Source: Streptosporangium lutulentum
GTDB lineage: Bacteria > Actinomycetota > Actinomycetes > Streptosporangiales > Streptosporangiaceae
DNA: 64,000 bases
Direction: 5' to 3'
Assembly (NCBI RefSeq): GCF_030811455.1
Contig: NZ_JAUSQU010000001.1
Coordinates: forward strand, 9,424,001-9,488,000
Under the pieces are notes generated by a model that saw only the letters and a program-made list of their open reading frames with translations, made no database searches and was not told where the DNA came from. The position numbers and the translations under genes are program-made. Of this stretch, positions 24,822-32,999 are shown one piece after another; within the stretch, counting starts at the first letter, position 1, and every line of letters begins with the position of its first letter.

Positions 24822-24860
24822 GGCCGCCGGCCCCAGGGGCAGGGCCGGTGAGGGGATGGC

Positions 24861-25592
24861 TCAGGAGGCGGTCAGGAGTCCGGCCGCGATCGCGGCCTTG
24901 ACGCCCTTGGGGTCGGGGCGGACGGCGCCGGCGAAGGAGGCGCGGCGGCCGGAGTCGAGTTTCTCCACCTTGACCACGTCACCGGTGTGCGGGGCGTTGA
25001 CCATGTAGCCCGGCTTGCTGACCATGCCGACGTGGCCGAGGCCGTCGAAGAAGACCAGGTCTCCCGGCTGGAGGTCCTTCCAGGCGATCTTCCTGGAGAA
25101 CGCGTTGTACTGGTCGGCGGCGACGCGGGGCAGCTTGATCCCGGCGGCGCCGTAGGCGCGGAGCATCAGGCCCGAGCAGTCGAAGCCGCCGTGGCCGGTG
25201 CCGCCCCAGACATAGGGAGTGCCGCGCTTGGCCATGGCCCACTGCAGGGCCTTCTTCCAGGCGGGCTTCGGGGGCTTCGGGGGCTTGGGAGGCGTGACCG
25301 GCGCGGCGGGCGCGGCCGTGGGCGCTTGCGAGGGCTCGACGGCGCCGGGCACGAAGGGCGTGGCCGGGGCGCCGGGGGTGCCGGGTATGCGGAGTGTGCC
25401 GGGCGTCGTGGATTCGGGGGCGGGTGTGACGGGCGTCGCGGGCACGGGAGCGGGGGCTTCCCCTCGGGCGACGGAGACGGAGACGTCGGCGGGGGAGAGG
25501 CGGGAGTCGGCCAGAGCGACGGCCTGAGTCCCGAGCACGGCGGCGCCGGCCACGAACAAGGACAGGACGCGGGGGTAAGTCTTGCCGGACAA
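24861..25592 (-). CDS. Secreted NlpC/P60 cell-wall endopeptidase
   Basis: The 243-residue protein (from the TTG at 25592) has a signal peptide (about 1-28), a long Pro/Ala/Thr linker (about 45-110) and an NlpC/P60 domain (about 112-225). It keeps the Cys-His-His triad: C139 in FDCSG, H187 in GHVGMV and H202 in NAPHTGD. Such enzymes cut peptidoglycan stem peptides. TTG is preferred because GGAAGGA lies 6 nt upstream; an in-frame ATG at 25607 would begin inside that RBS and add MEGTI. The 5' leader carries a c-di-AMP riboswitch. Confidence 0.88.
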   Translation of the reverse strand: MSGKTYPRVLSLFVAGAAVLGTQAVALADSRLSPADVSVSVARGEAPAPVPATPVTPAPESTTPGTLRIPGTPGAPATPFVPGAVEPSQAPTAAPAAPVTPPKPPKPPKPAWKKALQWAMAKRGTPYVWGGTGHGGFDCSGLMLRAYGAAGIKLPRVAADQYNAFSRKIAWKDLQPGDLVFFDGLGHVGMVSKPGYMVNAPHTGDVVKVEKLDSGRRASFAGAVRPDPKGVKAAIAAGLLTAS

Positions 25593-25599
25593 AATGGTT

Positions 25600-25800
25600 C
25601 CTTCCATAAGGCCGGCCGGGTGAGCTGTCGGACTCGGACGTGGAGGTCGCCCTACGGCGCGATGGATGCGCCGATTCGCCCCTAGGGATCGCATGAGGAC
25701 AGCGAGGAACGGCTCCGGGGGTGGAGCGAGGTTCCAGTCGTCCGGCGGATCCCGAAAAAAGTGGTTCCCCGGCCCCGCGCAGGCCGATGTAGGGGATGAC
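25600..25800 (-). ncRNA. c-di-AMP (ydaO/yuaA) riboswitch
   Basis: On the minus strand the leader shows the ordered conserved blocks of the class: GGGCCGGGGAACCAC near the 5' side, GGGGCGAATCGGCG, CGTAGGGCGACC, CCGAGTCCGACAGCTCACCC and finally TATGGAAGG beside the start codon. An extra stem-loop of about 70 nt separates the first two blocks. In actinobacteria this riboswitch turns off NlpC/P60 and other wall-lysis genes when c-di-AMP is high, which fits the gene here. The 5' limit is approximate. Confidence 0.88.
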
Positions 25801-25969
25801 CTGTGCGGATTAGGCGTCAGTACGAATGCTGAGGACCATAACGAAAGTCAACGAAACGGTCAATACCTCGCAAAAATGGACAAAACGATCAGGCGTGCCG
25901 TACGCTCAGATTTGTCCGAAGAGTGAGATCGTTGTTCGATCACCGAGACGGGACCGGTAAGGTGCGTTC

Positions 25970-27019
25970 ATGGATTCGCGCAACATTCGCCTGGCTGTCA
26001 TTCCCGGAGACGGGATCGGTGCCGAAGTCGTCACCGAGGGCCTGAAGGTTCTGGAAGCGGTCGTCGGCACGAAGGTGGAGACCACCACCTACGATCTCGG
26101 AGCCAAGCGGTACCACGAGACCGGTGAGACCCTGCCCGACCCTGTCCTGGACGAGCTGCGCGGATACGACGCGATCCTGCTCGGCGCGGTCGGCGACCCC
26201 AGCGTGCCCCCGGGCGTCCTGGAGCGCGACCTGCTGCTCAAACTCCGTTTCCAGTTCGACCACTACGTGAACCTCCGCCCGGTCAAGCTCTTCCCCGGCG
26301 TGGAGACCCCGCTGGGCGGCGCCCGCCCCGAGGACATCGACATGATCGTGGTCCGCGAGGGCACCGAGGGGCTGTACGCCGGGACCGGTGGCGTGATGAG
26401 GCGTGGCACATCCCACGAGATCGCCACCCAGGAGTCGCTGAACACCGCCCACGGCGTCGAGCGGGTCGTCCGCTACGCCTTCGAAAAAGCGCTCGGCCGT
26501 CCCCGCAGGAAGCTGACACTGGTCCACAAGACCAATGTGCTCACCTACGCCGGTGACCTCTGGGCCCGCGTCTTCGACCGGGTCGGCCTGGAGTACCCCG
26601 ACGTCGAGACCGACTACTGCCACGTGGACGCGGCCTCGATGTTCTTCGTCAGCCAGCCCGAACGGTTCGATGTGATCGTCACCGACAACCTCTTCGGCGA
26701 CATCATCACCGACATCGGCGCGGCCATCGCCGGCGGCATCGGCCTGGCGGCCAGCGGAAACATCAACCCCGACCGCACCGCGCCGAGCATGTTCGAGCCG
26801 GTCCACGGAAGTGCCCCCGACATCGCGGGCCAGGGCAAGGCCGACCCGACCGCGACGATCCTGTCGGTCGCCATGCTTCTGGACCACCTCGGCCTGGCCC
26901 AGGAGGCCGCACGGGTCGAGCAGGCCGTGGCCGACGATCTGGTCGAACGGCTGACCGGCTGGGCCGGCCGGACCACTCACGAGATCGGTGACGACATCAC
27001 CGCCCGAGTAACCGGCTGA
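25970..27019 (+). CDS. leuB: 3-isopropylmalate dehydrogenase
   Basis: The 349-residue NAD-dependent enzyme oxidatively decarboxylates 3-isopropylmalate in leucine synthesis. Recognisable are the N-terminal IPGDGIGAEV, substrate arginines in LLKLRFQFDHYVNLRPVKLF, VREGTEGLYAG, VHKTNVL with the catalytic Lys, DNLFGDIITD with metal Asp residues, and the NAD loop EPVHGSAPDIAGQGKADPTA. It is the short actinobacterial form. The ATG at 25970 follows CCGGTAAGGTGCGTTC. It is monocistronic, ending at a strong terminator. Confidence 0.96.
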   Translation: MDSRNIRLAVIPGDGIGAEVVTEGLKVLEAVVGTKVETTTYDLGAKRYHETGETLPDPVLDELRGYDAILLGAVGDPSVPPGVLERDLLLKLRFQFDHYVNLRPVKLFPGVETPLGGARPEDIDMIVVREGTEGLYAGTGGVMRRGTSHEIATQESLNTAHGVERVVRYAFEKALGRPRRKLTLVHKTNVLTYAGDLWARVFDRVGLEYPDVETDYCHVDAASMFFVSQPERFDVIVTDNLFGDIITDIGAAIAGGIGLAASGNINPDRTAPSMFEPVHGSAPDIAGQGKADPTATILSVAMLLDHLGLAQEAARVEQAVADDLVERLTGWAGRTTHEIGDDITARVTG

Positions 27020-27039
27020 GGAAGCCGCCCCCTCACTTC

Positions 27040-27080
27040 AGACGCGCCTGGCGGCTCCTACGAGCCGCCAGGCGCGTCTT
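27040..27080. terminator. leuB terminator
   Basis: A perfect 18-bp inverted repeat (AGACGCGCCTGGCGGCTC and complement) with a CTAC loop begins 20 bp after the leuB stop. Confidence 0.85.
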
Positions 27081-27189
27081 CGTTGTACCGGCACTGCCGG
27101 GTTTCGGTGTCGATGCAGTAGTTTTCCCGTTACCTGTTCCGTCGCAAAATGGATTCAGGGTCGCCCTACGCCAAGAGAAGGATCTCGCC

Positions 27190-28284
27190 ATGACCACCGC
27201 TCAGAAGCTCAGCTTCGACGTGCAGCTCTCCGACCACGCGCGCACCGCGGCCGAGCGCGAGCAGGTACTGGCGAGCCCCGGATTCGGGCAGGTCTTCACC
27301 GATCACATGATCTCGATCGACTACACCGAGGGCGAGGGCTGGCACGACGCGCGGCTCATGCCGTACGGCCCGCTGAGCCTGGACCCCGCGACCGCGGTCT
27401 TCCACTACGCCCAGGAGTTCTTCGAGGGCATGAAGGCCTACCGCCAGGAGGGCGGGACGATCGCGACCTTCCGCCCGTACGCCAACGCCGCCCGCTTCAA
27501 CAACTCGGCGCTGCGGATGGCCATGCCGGAACTGCCGGAGGAGACCTTCGTCGAGTCGCTGGAGCTTCTCGTCCAGACCGACAGGGAATGGGTCCCCACG
27601 ACGCCGGGTCACAGCCTCTACCTGCGCCCCTTCATGATCGCCACTCAGGCCGCGCTCGGGGTGAACTACCCGTCCAGGACCTACAAGTACATGGTGATCG
27701 CCTCTCCGGCGGCGGCCTACTTCGGCGCCGGAAAGCCCGTCTCGGTCTGGCTCTCCACGGAGTACACCCGCGCGGCCCCCGGCGGAACCGGCGCCGTCAA
27801 GTGCGGCGGCAACTACGCGGCGGCCTTCGTGGCCCAGCGCCAGGCCGTCGAGCAGGGCTGCGACCAGGTGGTCTGGCTCGACGCGGGTGAGCACCGCTAC
27901 GTCGAGGAGATGGGCGGGATGAACCTGTTCTTCGTCTACGGCGACCGCCTGATGACGCCGGCGCTCACCGGCACGCTCCTGCCCGGCATCACCCGCGACT
28001 CGATCCTCGCCCTCGCCGCAGACCTCGGTCTGACCCCCGAGGAGGGCCGTCTGTCGATCGAGGAGTGGCAGGCGGGCTGCGAGTCGGGCGAGCTCACCGA
28101 GGTCTTCGCCTGCGGTACCGCGGCGGTCGTCACCCCGGTCGGCTCGGTCAAGGGCGCCGACCGCGCCTGGACGGTCGGCGACGGCGACCAGGGCCCGGTC
28201 ACGTCCAGGATCCGCGAGGAACTCGTGGGAATCCAGTACGGTTCCCGCCCCGACCCGCGCAGCTGGGTGCACAAGATCTGCTGA
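27190..28284 (+). CDS. ilvE: Branched-chain amino acid aminotransferase
   Basis: The 364-residue fold-IV PLP enzyme interconverts Leu, Ile and Val with their 2-keto acids. The PLP lysine is K204 in GAVKCGGNYAAA. Other motifs are FEGMKAYR (79-85), YLRPFMIAT (144-152) and the C-terminal GTAAVVTPVGSVKG that binds the cofactor phosphate. The ATG at 27190 follows AGAAGGATCTCGCC. It sits between leuB and cimA but has its own intergenic regions, so the three branched-chain genes are clustered rather than in one operon. Confidence 0.96.
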   Translation: MTTAQKLSFDVQLSDHARTAAEREQVLASPGFGQVFTDHMISIDYTEGEGWHDARLMPYGPLSLDPATAVFHYAQEFFEGMKAYRQEGGTIATFRPYANAARFNNSALRMAMPELPEETFVESLELLVQTDREWVPTTPGHSLYLRPFMIATQAALGVNYPSRTYKYMVIASPAAAYFGAGKPVSVWLSTEYTRAAPGGTGAVKCGGNYAAAFVAQRQAVEQGCDQVVWLDAGEHRYVEEMGGMNLFFVYGDRLMTPALTGTLLPGITRDSILALAADLGLTPEEGRLSIEEWQAGCESGELTEVFACGTAAVVTPVGSVKGADRAWTVGDGDQGPVTSRIREELVGIQYGSRPDPRSWVHKIC

Positions 28285-28291
28285 TCCCTCA

Positions 28292-28331
28292 CTCGGGGAA
28301 GCCCGGCCTCCTGGGGCAGGGTTTCCCCGAG
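28292..28331. terminator. ilvE terminator hairpin
   Basis: CTCGGGGAAGCCC pairs with GGGTTTCCCCGAG (one G-T pair) around a short GC-rich loop, 8 bp after the ilvE stop. Confidence 0.65.
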
Positions 28332-28339
28332 AACGGAAC

Positions 28340-28363
28340 CGTCCCTTCCGTACGGAAGGGACG
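28340..28363. repeat. Perfect 24-bp palindrome between convergent genes
   Basis: CGTCCCTTCCGT is followed directly by its exact reverse complement. It lies between ilvE and the convergent methyltransferase. It has no loop, so it is a poor hairpin at DNA level but could fold in either transcript. It may act as a bidirectional terminator or as a protein site. The rest of 28364-28434 shows nothing. Confidence 0.5.
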
Positions 28364-28434
28364 TGACTCTCTCGACGCTTTACTTAAAGTGATGGCAAAA
28401 TTTTGTGGCCGTCCGGGGCTCGGGAGAGCTCTCG

Positions 28435-29097
28435 TCAGTGCTTTCGAATCATGGTGAGGCCGTCGGCGATGGGCAGCATGACCGAGTCGACCCGGTCGTC
28501 GTTCATCACCATGTCGTTGAAGTCGCGGATGAACCGGGTGGTCTCGTCGTCGTTGGTGGGATCGGCGACGTGCCCGCCCCACAGGGTGTTGTCGACGAGG
28601 ATCAGGCCGCCGGGCGCCAGGCGGGGCATGAGGATCTCGTAGTAGACGGGATAGTTGACCTTGTCGGCGTCGATGAACGCCAGGTCCACGGCCAGCTGGG
28701 CGGGAAGCTCCTTCAGCCGCTCGGCCGCCGGGCCGATCTTCAGCTCGATACGGTCGGCGACCCCGGCCTTGTCCCAGTAGCGGCGGGCGATCGCCGTCCA
28801 CTCCTCGCTGACGTCGAAGCAGTTCAGCCTGCCGCCCGCTCCGAGGCCCCGGGCGAGGCAGATGGACGAGTAGCCGGTGAACGTGCCCACCTCCACCACG
28901 TGCCGGGCGCGGCTGATCTGGGTGATCATCGTGAGGAAACGTCCCTGATCCGGAGAGACCTGCATCCGCGCGCTGTCCCCGGTGAACTCGCGCGTCTCGA
29001 CGGCGAGCGCGTCGAGGACCTCGTCGGACCAGGTGCTGTGCGCGAGTAGATACTGCCCGACTGCGGAATCGAGATAGGTGGCCTTCATGCTGGCCAT
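28435..29097 (-). CDS. SAM-dependent O-methyltransferase (class I, caffeoyl-CoA OMT type)
   Basis: The 220-residue enzyme has the SAM motif VVEVGTFTGYSS (about residues 67-78), the acidic FDVSEEW after strand 2, and the metal/catalytic stretch LAFIDADKVNYPVYYE plus LILVDNTLWGG with the Asp-Asn pair that holds a divalent cation in the CCoAOMT group. The start is the ATG at 29097 with AGGGTGAGA upstream; a longer frame has no RBS. It is divergent from the cimA leader region. The acceptor is unknown. Confidence 0.88.
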   Translation of the reverse strand: MASMKATYLDSAVGQYLLAHSTWSDEVLDALAVETREFTGDSARMQVSPDQGRFLTMITQISRARHVVEVGTFTGYSSICLARGLGAGGRLNCFDVSEEWTAIARRYWDKAGVADRIELKIGPAAERLKELPAQLAVDLAFIDADKVNYPVYYEILMPRLAPGGLILVDNTLWGGHVADPTNDDETTRFIRDFNDMVMNDDRVDSVMLPIADGLTMIRKH

Positions 29098-29174
29098 TCT
29101 CACCCTTGGCCGCCGGTTCGGGGCGGAAATCCGGGGTTGCGTCCGCGCGCCGTACATCTCAGATCTTGAGATCG

Positions 29175-29258
29175 ATGTGTCAGATGCTGTCGGTGTGTGG
29201 CAGACTCCTGGACATCATGTTCTACGCTCTGCTCATTATCGGCAGGCGCGCCGGCTGA
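29175..29258 (+). CDS. Candidate branched-chain leader peptide
   Basis: A short frame upstream of cimA ends in MFYALLIIGRRAG and a TGA. The ATG at 29217 gives 13 residues. In-frame starts at 29175 (ATG) and 29193 (GTG) would give 27 or 21 residues with five or four Leu and three Ile. The run Leu-Leu-Ile-Ile just before an RNA hairpin and a terminator is the classic layout of a ribosome-mediated attenuator that senses leucine/isoleucine charging. No start has a strong RBS. Confidence 0.65.
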   Translation: MCQMLSVCGRLLDIMFYALLIIGRRAG

Positions 29259-29314
29259 AAAGGGACACCGCCGGCGCGCAGACCTCTCACGTCCGTGAGG
29301 GGTCATTTTTGTTT
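29247..29314 (+). promoter_or_regulatory. Transcription attenuator upstream of cimA
   Basis: Stem 1 pairs CGCGCCGGC (29247-29255, the last leader codons) with GCCGGCGCG (29270-29278). It is followed by an intrinsic-type terminator: ACCTCTCACG (29282-29291) pairs with CGTGAGGGGT (29294-29303), then CATTTTTGTTT. The terminator lies about 55 bp before the cimA start, so it can only be regulatory. I could not identify the alternative antiterminator by eye. Confidence 0.65.
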
Positions 29315-29367
29315 CTCAATGCCGACTGAGCGCGCGGCGGATCGTCAAACCCGCGAAGGAGACCGAC

Positions 29368-30945
29368 ATGAACGATGATCGCTTCCATGTGTACGACACC
29401 ACGCTCCGTGACGGTGCCCAGCAGGAGGGCCTCAACCTCACGGTGGCCGACAAGCTGGCCATCGCGCGTCACCTGGACGATCTGGGCGTCGGCTTCATCG
29501 AAGGGGGATGGCCCGGCGCCAATCCCAAGGACACAGAGTTCTTCAGGCGGGCTCGCACAGAGCTCGACCTGAAGTACGCGCAGCTTGCCGCGTTCGGTGC
29601 GACCCGCCGAGCAGGTACGAAGGCAGCCGACGACCCATTGGTGGCCGCGCTGCGCGAATCCGGCGCGCCGGTCGTGACTCTTGTCGCCAAGAGCCACGAC
29701 CGGCACGTGGAGCTGGCCCTCCGCACGACTCTCCAGGAGAACCTCGCGATGATCCGCGACACGGTTTCTCACCTTCGTGCGGAGGGACAGCGAGTCTTCC
29801 TCGACGCCGAACACTTCTTCGACGGCTACACGTCCAATCCAGCCTATGCGCTGGAAGTCCTGCGCACCGCCGCCGAGGCGGGGGCGTCCGTCATCGCCCT
29901 GTGCGACACCAACGGCGGCATGCTTCCCGACGAGCTCGCCGAGGTCGTCCACGTCGCGACCGGGACGTCCGCCAGGATCGGCATCCACTGCCACGACGAC
30001 ACCGGCTGCGCGGTGGCCAACACCCTGGCCGCGGTGAAGGCGGGCGCCACCCATGTGCAGGGCTGCGCCAACGGCTACGGCGAGCGGTCGGGCAACGCCA
30101 ACCTGTTCACCGTCGTGGCCAACCTCCAGCTCAAGCGGGGCTTCGACCTCGTCCCGAAGGAGACGCTGGCCGACATGACCAGGATCGCTCACGCGATCAC
30201 CGAGGTCACCAACATCACTCCCAACTCCCACGCCCCCTACGTGGGCGTCTCCGCCTTCGCGCACAAGGCCGGGCTGCACGCCAGCGCCATCAAGGTCGAC
30301 CCCAACCTCTACCAGCACATCGATCCCGCCGAGGTCGGCAACGACATGCGCATGCTCGTCTCCGACATGGCGGGCCGCGCCTCGGTCGAGCTCAAGGGCC
30401 GGGAGCTGGGCTACGAGCTGTCCGCGGAGACCTCGCGCGAGCTGGTCAACCGGGTCAAGGACCTGGAGTCCAAGGGCTACACCTTCGAGGCCGCCGACGC
30501 CTCCTTCGAGCTGTTGCTCCGCGACACCGTGTCGGGCGAGCGCAGGCGCCACTTCGAGGTCGAGTCCTGGCGGGTGATCGTCGAGCGGACCCGCGGCGGC
30601 GAGCTGGTCAGCGAGGCCACGGTCAAGCTGTACGCCAAGGGCGAGCGGATCGTCGCCACCGGAGAGGGCAACGGTCCCGTCAACGCCCTGGACAGGGCCG
30701 TGCGGCTGGGACTGGAAAGGCTCTACCCCGAGCTGGCGGAGGTCGCGCTGATCGACTTCAAGGTGCGGATCGTGGAGGGCAGCCACGGCACCGACGCGGT
30801 CACGCGCGTGCTGATCACCTCCAGCGACGCGACCGGCGGGTGGTCGACGGTCGGCGTCGACGAGAACATCATCGAGGCCTCCTGGCAGGCCCTGGAGCAG
30901 GCCGTCACCTACGGCCTCCTGCGCGCGGGCCACGTCGCCGACTAG
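29368..30945 (+). CDS. cimA: (R)-citramalate synthase
   Basis: The 525-residue DRE-TIM enzyme condenses pyruvate and acetyl-CoA to citramalate, opening the threonine-independent route to isoleucine. The active-site motif YDTTLRDGAQQEG is at residues 9-21, metal ligands lie in GIHCHDDTGCAVAN, and ANGYGERSGNANL is typical of the long CimA form rather than LeuA. A C-terminal LeuA-type dimer domain (about 395-525) confers end-product inhibition. AAGGAG precedes the ATG. The attenuator and the neighbouring ilvE and leuB support the branched-chain assignment. Confidence 0.92.
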   Translation: MNDDRFHVYDTTLRDGAQQEGLNLTVADKLAIARHLDDLGVGFIEGGWPGANPKDTEFFRRARTELDLKYAQLAAFGATRRAGTKAADDPLVAALRESGAPVVTLVAKSHDRHVELALRTTLQENLAMIRDTVSHLRAEGQRVFLDAEHFFDGYTSNPAYALEVLRTAAEAGASVIALCDTNGGMLPDELAEVVHVATGTSARIGIHCHDDTGCAVANTLAAVKAGATHVQGCANGYGERSGNANLFTVVANLQLKRGFDLVPKETLADMTRIAHAITEVTNITPNSHAPYVGVSAFAHKAGLHASAIKVDPNLYQHIDPAEVGNDMRMLVSDMAGRASVELKGRELGYELSAETSRELVNRVKDLESKGYTFEAADASFELLLRDTVSGERRRHFEVESWRVIVERTRGGELVSEATVKLYAKGERIVATGEGNGPVNALDRAVRLGLERLYPELAEVALIDFKVRIVEGSHGTDAVTRVLITSSDATGGWSTVGVDENIIEASWQALEQAVTYGLLRAGHVAD

Positions 30946-30947
30946 AT

Positions 30948-30972
30948 GGGGGTACGGCTCGGCCGTACCCCC
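30948..30972. terminator. cimA terminator
   Basis: GGGGGTACGGC and GCCGTACCCCC form a perfect 11-bp stem with a TCG loop, 2 bp after the cimA stop codon. The region from there to 31087 shows no gene. Confidence 0.8.
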
Positions 30973-31087
30973 GGGGGGCGTCCCCGTGCGGCGGGGGATC
31001 CTCCGGAATCCGCTGTGAAGACCTCGGGGGAGGTTCGCCGCCGGTTCTCGGAGGGCCGCCGGATCCGCGAAGGGCCTGATCCGCAAA

Positions 31088-31123
31088 AAAGGTCCGCCGC
31101 CGGGATCCCGGCGGCGGACCTTT
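31088..31123. terminator. Terminator of the heparinase-like gene (bidirectional)
   Basis: A perfect 36-bp palindrome runs from AAAGGTCCGCCGCCGG to its complement ending GGACCTTT, with A-runs and T-runs on its flanks. It lies 17 bp past the minus-strand stop at 31141. Confidence 0.85.
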
Positions 31124-31140
31124 GTCAGAGCGTCAGGGCG

Positions 31141-32826
31141 TCAGGAGAGATCCGCGCCGTTGACCCGGAAGCTGACCGCGCCCTGCGACGTCTCCAGGCT
31201 GACCTTGCCGCCGGAGCACGAGACCGAGGGCTTGTCGGTTCCGGGCACCACGACCGTCAGCAGCGGGCCGTCGGACGCGGGGGAGACGACCGCGGGGGCG
31301 GCCTGCTTCTGCAGGTAGGCGGCTGAGACCCAGCCCTGGTAGGAGGGGCTCTTCTGGCCGCTGACCACCTTCAGCCCGTTCACCGGCTTGCAGGAGGGCA
31401 TCGAGACCTGGACCAGCGTCGCCTTCCAGCCCGCCTTGTCCTTCACCACGACCCGGCCCCCGGAGTTCGACACGGTGGAGAGCTCGCGGGCGAAGTGCCA
31501 GACGTTGCGGACCTGGGAGCCCTTGGGGACGGTGTCCAGCACGGCCATCACGTCCTCCCGGTGGTTGACCAGCACCGAGCGGGTCCGGGGCACGCCGTAG
31601 GCCTTGTCGGTCAGCCGGTAGCTCTGCCGGTCCTGCCCTATCGAGGACCTGCTCAACGTGGTGGCCGTCTTGCTGCGGAACGCCGCCCCGACCACGGCCG
31701 GCGTGTTGTGCGCCTCCGGGGACATGGTCCACCTGCGGTAGCCGCTGTTCTCGTAGGAGTCGAAGCCCACGTCGACCAGGACGTCGCGGCCCTGGGCGTA
31801 GTAGGTGACGCCGAGGTGGTCCTCATGGCCGTGATACTTCGTGCCGGGGCCGAAGCGGATGGAGTAGAACGCCGACTCGGGCTTGTCCCAGGCGGTGCGC
31901 CCGTAGACGTAGCCGTTGCCGAACACCCGCACGTTCTTCGAGGGCTGGTCGTAGCCGACCGGCCGCACGTCCGCGGTGCCGTCGCCGATCGGGACCATGA
32001 ACCCGTTGGGCTGGGTGGAGTGGGAGATGAAGCCCTCCAGCGACTTCCACCGCGAGGAGATCTCCCCGGGCACCTTCCGCCCGCACGCCTTCATGTTGTC
32101 CATCGCGACCTTGAGACGCTCGTGAACGTAGATCGCGTAGCGCGGGGCCTGCTCGCGCAGCACGCCCTGGGAGTCGACGTCGAGCTTCACGGTCTCGATC
32201 AGCCGCTTGATCGCGAGGTTGGACCACTCGTCGCGGTTGTAGCGGCAGCCGATGCCGAGCAGGGCGATGTCCTGGTCGATGCCGTGGTTGTGGCCCTTCT
32301 CGTACAGCCTCGGGTCGGACAGCATCTTCGCGTGCTCGGCCAGGCTGCGGGTCAGCCAGGACGCGCTGACGTGCTTGCTGAGGCAGATCAGCGCGGGGGC
32401 GCGCAGCGCGATCGGGTGCTCCTGCCAGGCGTAGGGGCTGGCCTTGGAACTGCCGCGCGGGTTGTCCTCCACCCAGTCCTTGGCGATCTCGGTGGCCCGG
32501 TCCAGATACGCCTTCTCCCCGTTGTTCTCGTAGTCGGCGACCAGGCGGCCCATCCAGCGCAGCGAGTGGAAGACCATGCTCCACGAGCGGTTGCGGTAGG
32601 GGTCGGTACGCCAGTTGACGTCCTTGGCCACCTTCACCGGCGACAGGTCCAGGAACTCGACCTCACCTGCCATGATCTCCGGTCCCGTCGGCGTGGCCGG
32701 CAGCCAGTCGCCCTGGCACTCGGAGGTGCGTTTGACCTGCTCCGCGCCCTCCGCCGTGCCGACCGTCGCGCCGCAGGTCGCGAAGAGGATGAGTGAGAGG
32801 ACGAGTGCTTGTGTGCGGCGGCGCAC
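31141..32826 (-). CDS. Secreted heparinase II/III-family polysaccharide lyase-like protein
   Basis: The 561-residue exported protein has a signal peptide (about 1-27, ALVLSLILFATCGATVG), an all-helical toroid region (about 60-310, with GHNHGIDQDIALLGIGCRY) and a beta-sandwich Heparin_II_III region (about 325-560, with YHGHEDHLGVTYYAQGRDVLVDVG and SPEAHNTPAVVG). Members cleave uronic-acid polysaccharides; conserved His and Tyr are present but the substrate cannot be stated. The start is GTG at 32826 with AAAGGA 6 nt upstream. Upstream to 33000 lies about 170 bp of noncoding DNA. Confidence 0.8.
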   Translation of the reverse strand: MRRRTQALVLSLILFATCGATVGTAEGAEQVKRTSECQGDWLPATPTGPEIMAGEVEFLDLSPVKVAKDVNWRTDPYRNRSWSMVFHSLRWMGRLVADYENNGEKAYLDRATEIAKDWVEDNPRGSSKASPYAWQEHPIALRAPALICLSKHVSASWLTRSLAEHAKMLSDPRLYEKGHNHGIDQDIALLGIGCRYNRDEWSNLAIKRLIETVKLDVDSQGVLREQAPRYAIYVHERLKVAMDNMKACGRKVPGEISSRWKSLEGFISHSTQPNGFMVPIGDGTADVRPVGYDQPSKNVRVFGNGYVYGRTAWDKPESAFYSIRFGPGTKYHGHEDHLGVTYYAQGRDVLVDVGFDSYENSGYRRWTMSPEAHNTPAVVGAAFRSKTATTLSRSSIGQDRQSYRLTDKAYGVPRTRSVLVNHREDVMAVLDTVPKGSQVRNVWHFARELSTVSNSGGRVVVKDKAGWKATLVQVSMPSCKPVNGLKVVSGQKSPSYQGWVSAAYLQKQAAPAVVSPASDGPLLTVVVPGTDKPSVSCSGGKVSLETSQGAVSFRVNGADLS

Positions 32827-32999
32827 GCCAGTTCCTTTCGGGCCGAACGAAGAGGGTGGATCATGGTGCCCAAATCCCATCAAAGCGGTCAAGCTGGGAT
32901 GACCTCTTCCGGCACATCGTTAGCAACTAGATGCGGGCCACTGGTTTACCGCCCCCTCACGTGTTGTCCGGCGACGCCGCGCGTCCTCACGGCGCGTCC

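Noticed and set aside
29287..31086. 599-codon minus-strand frame opposite cimA
   Set aside because: Shadow of the cimA gene; composition typical of antisense reading.
31088..31123. 36-bp palindrome as a regulatory operator
   Set aside because: Flanked by A/T runs and placed just behind a stop codon; a terminator explains it.
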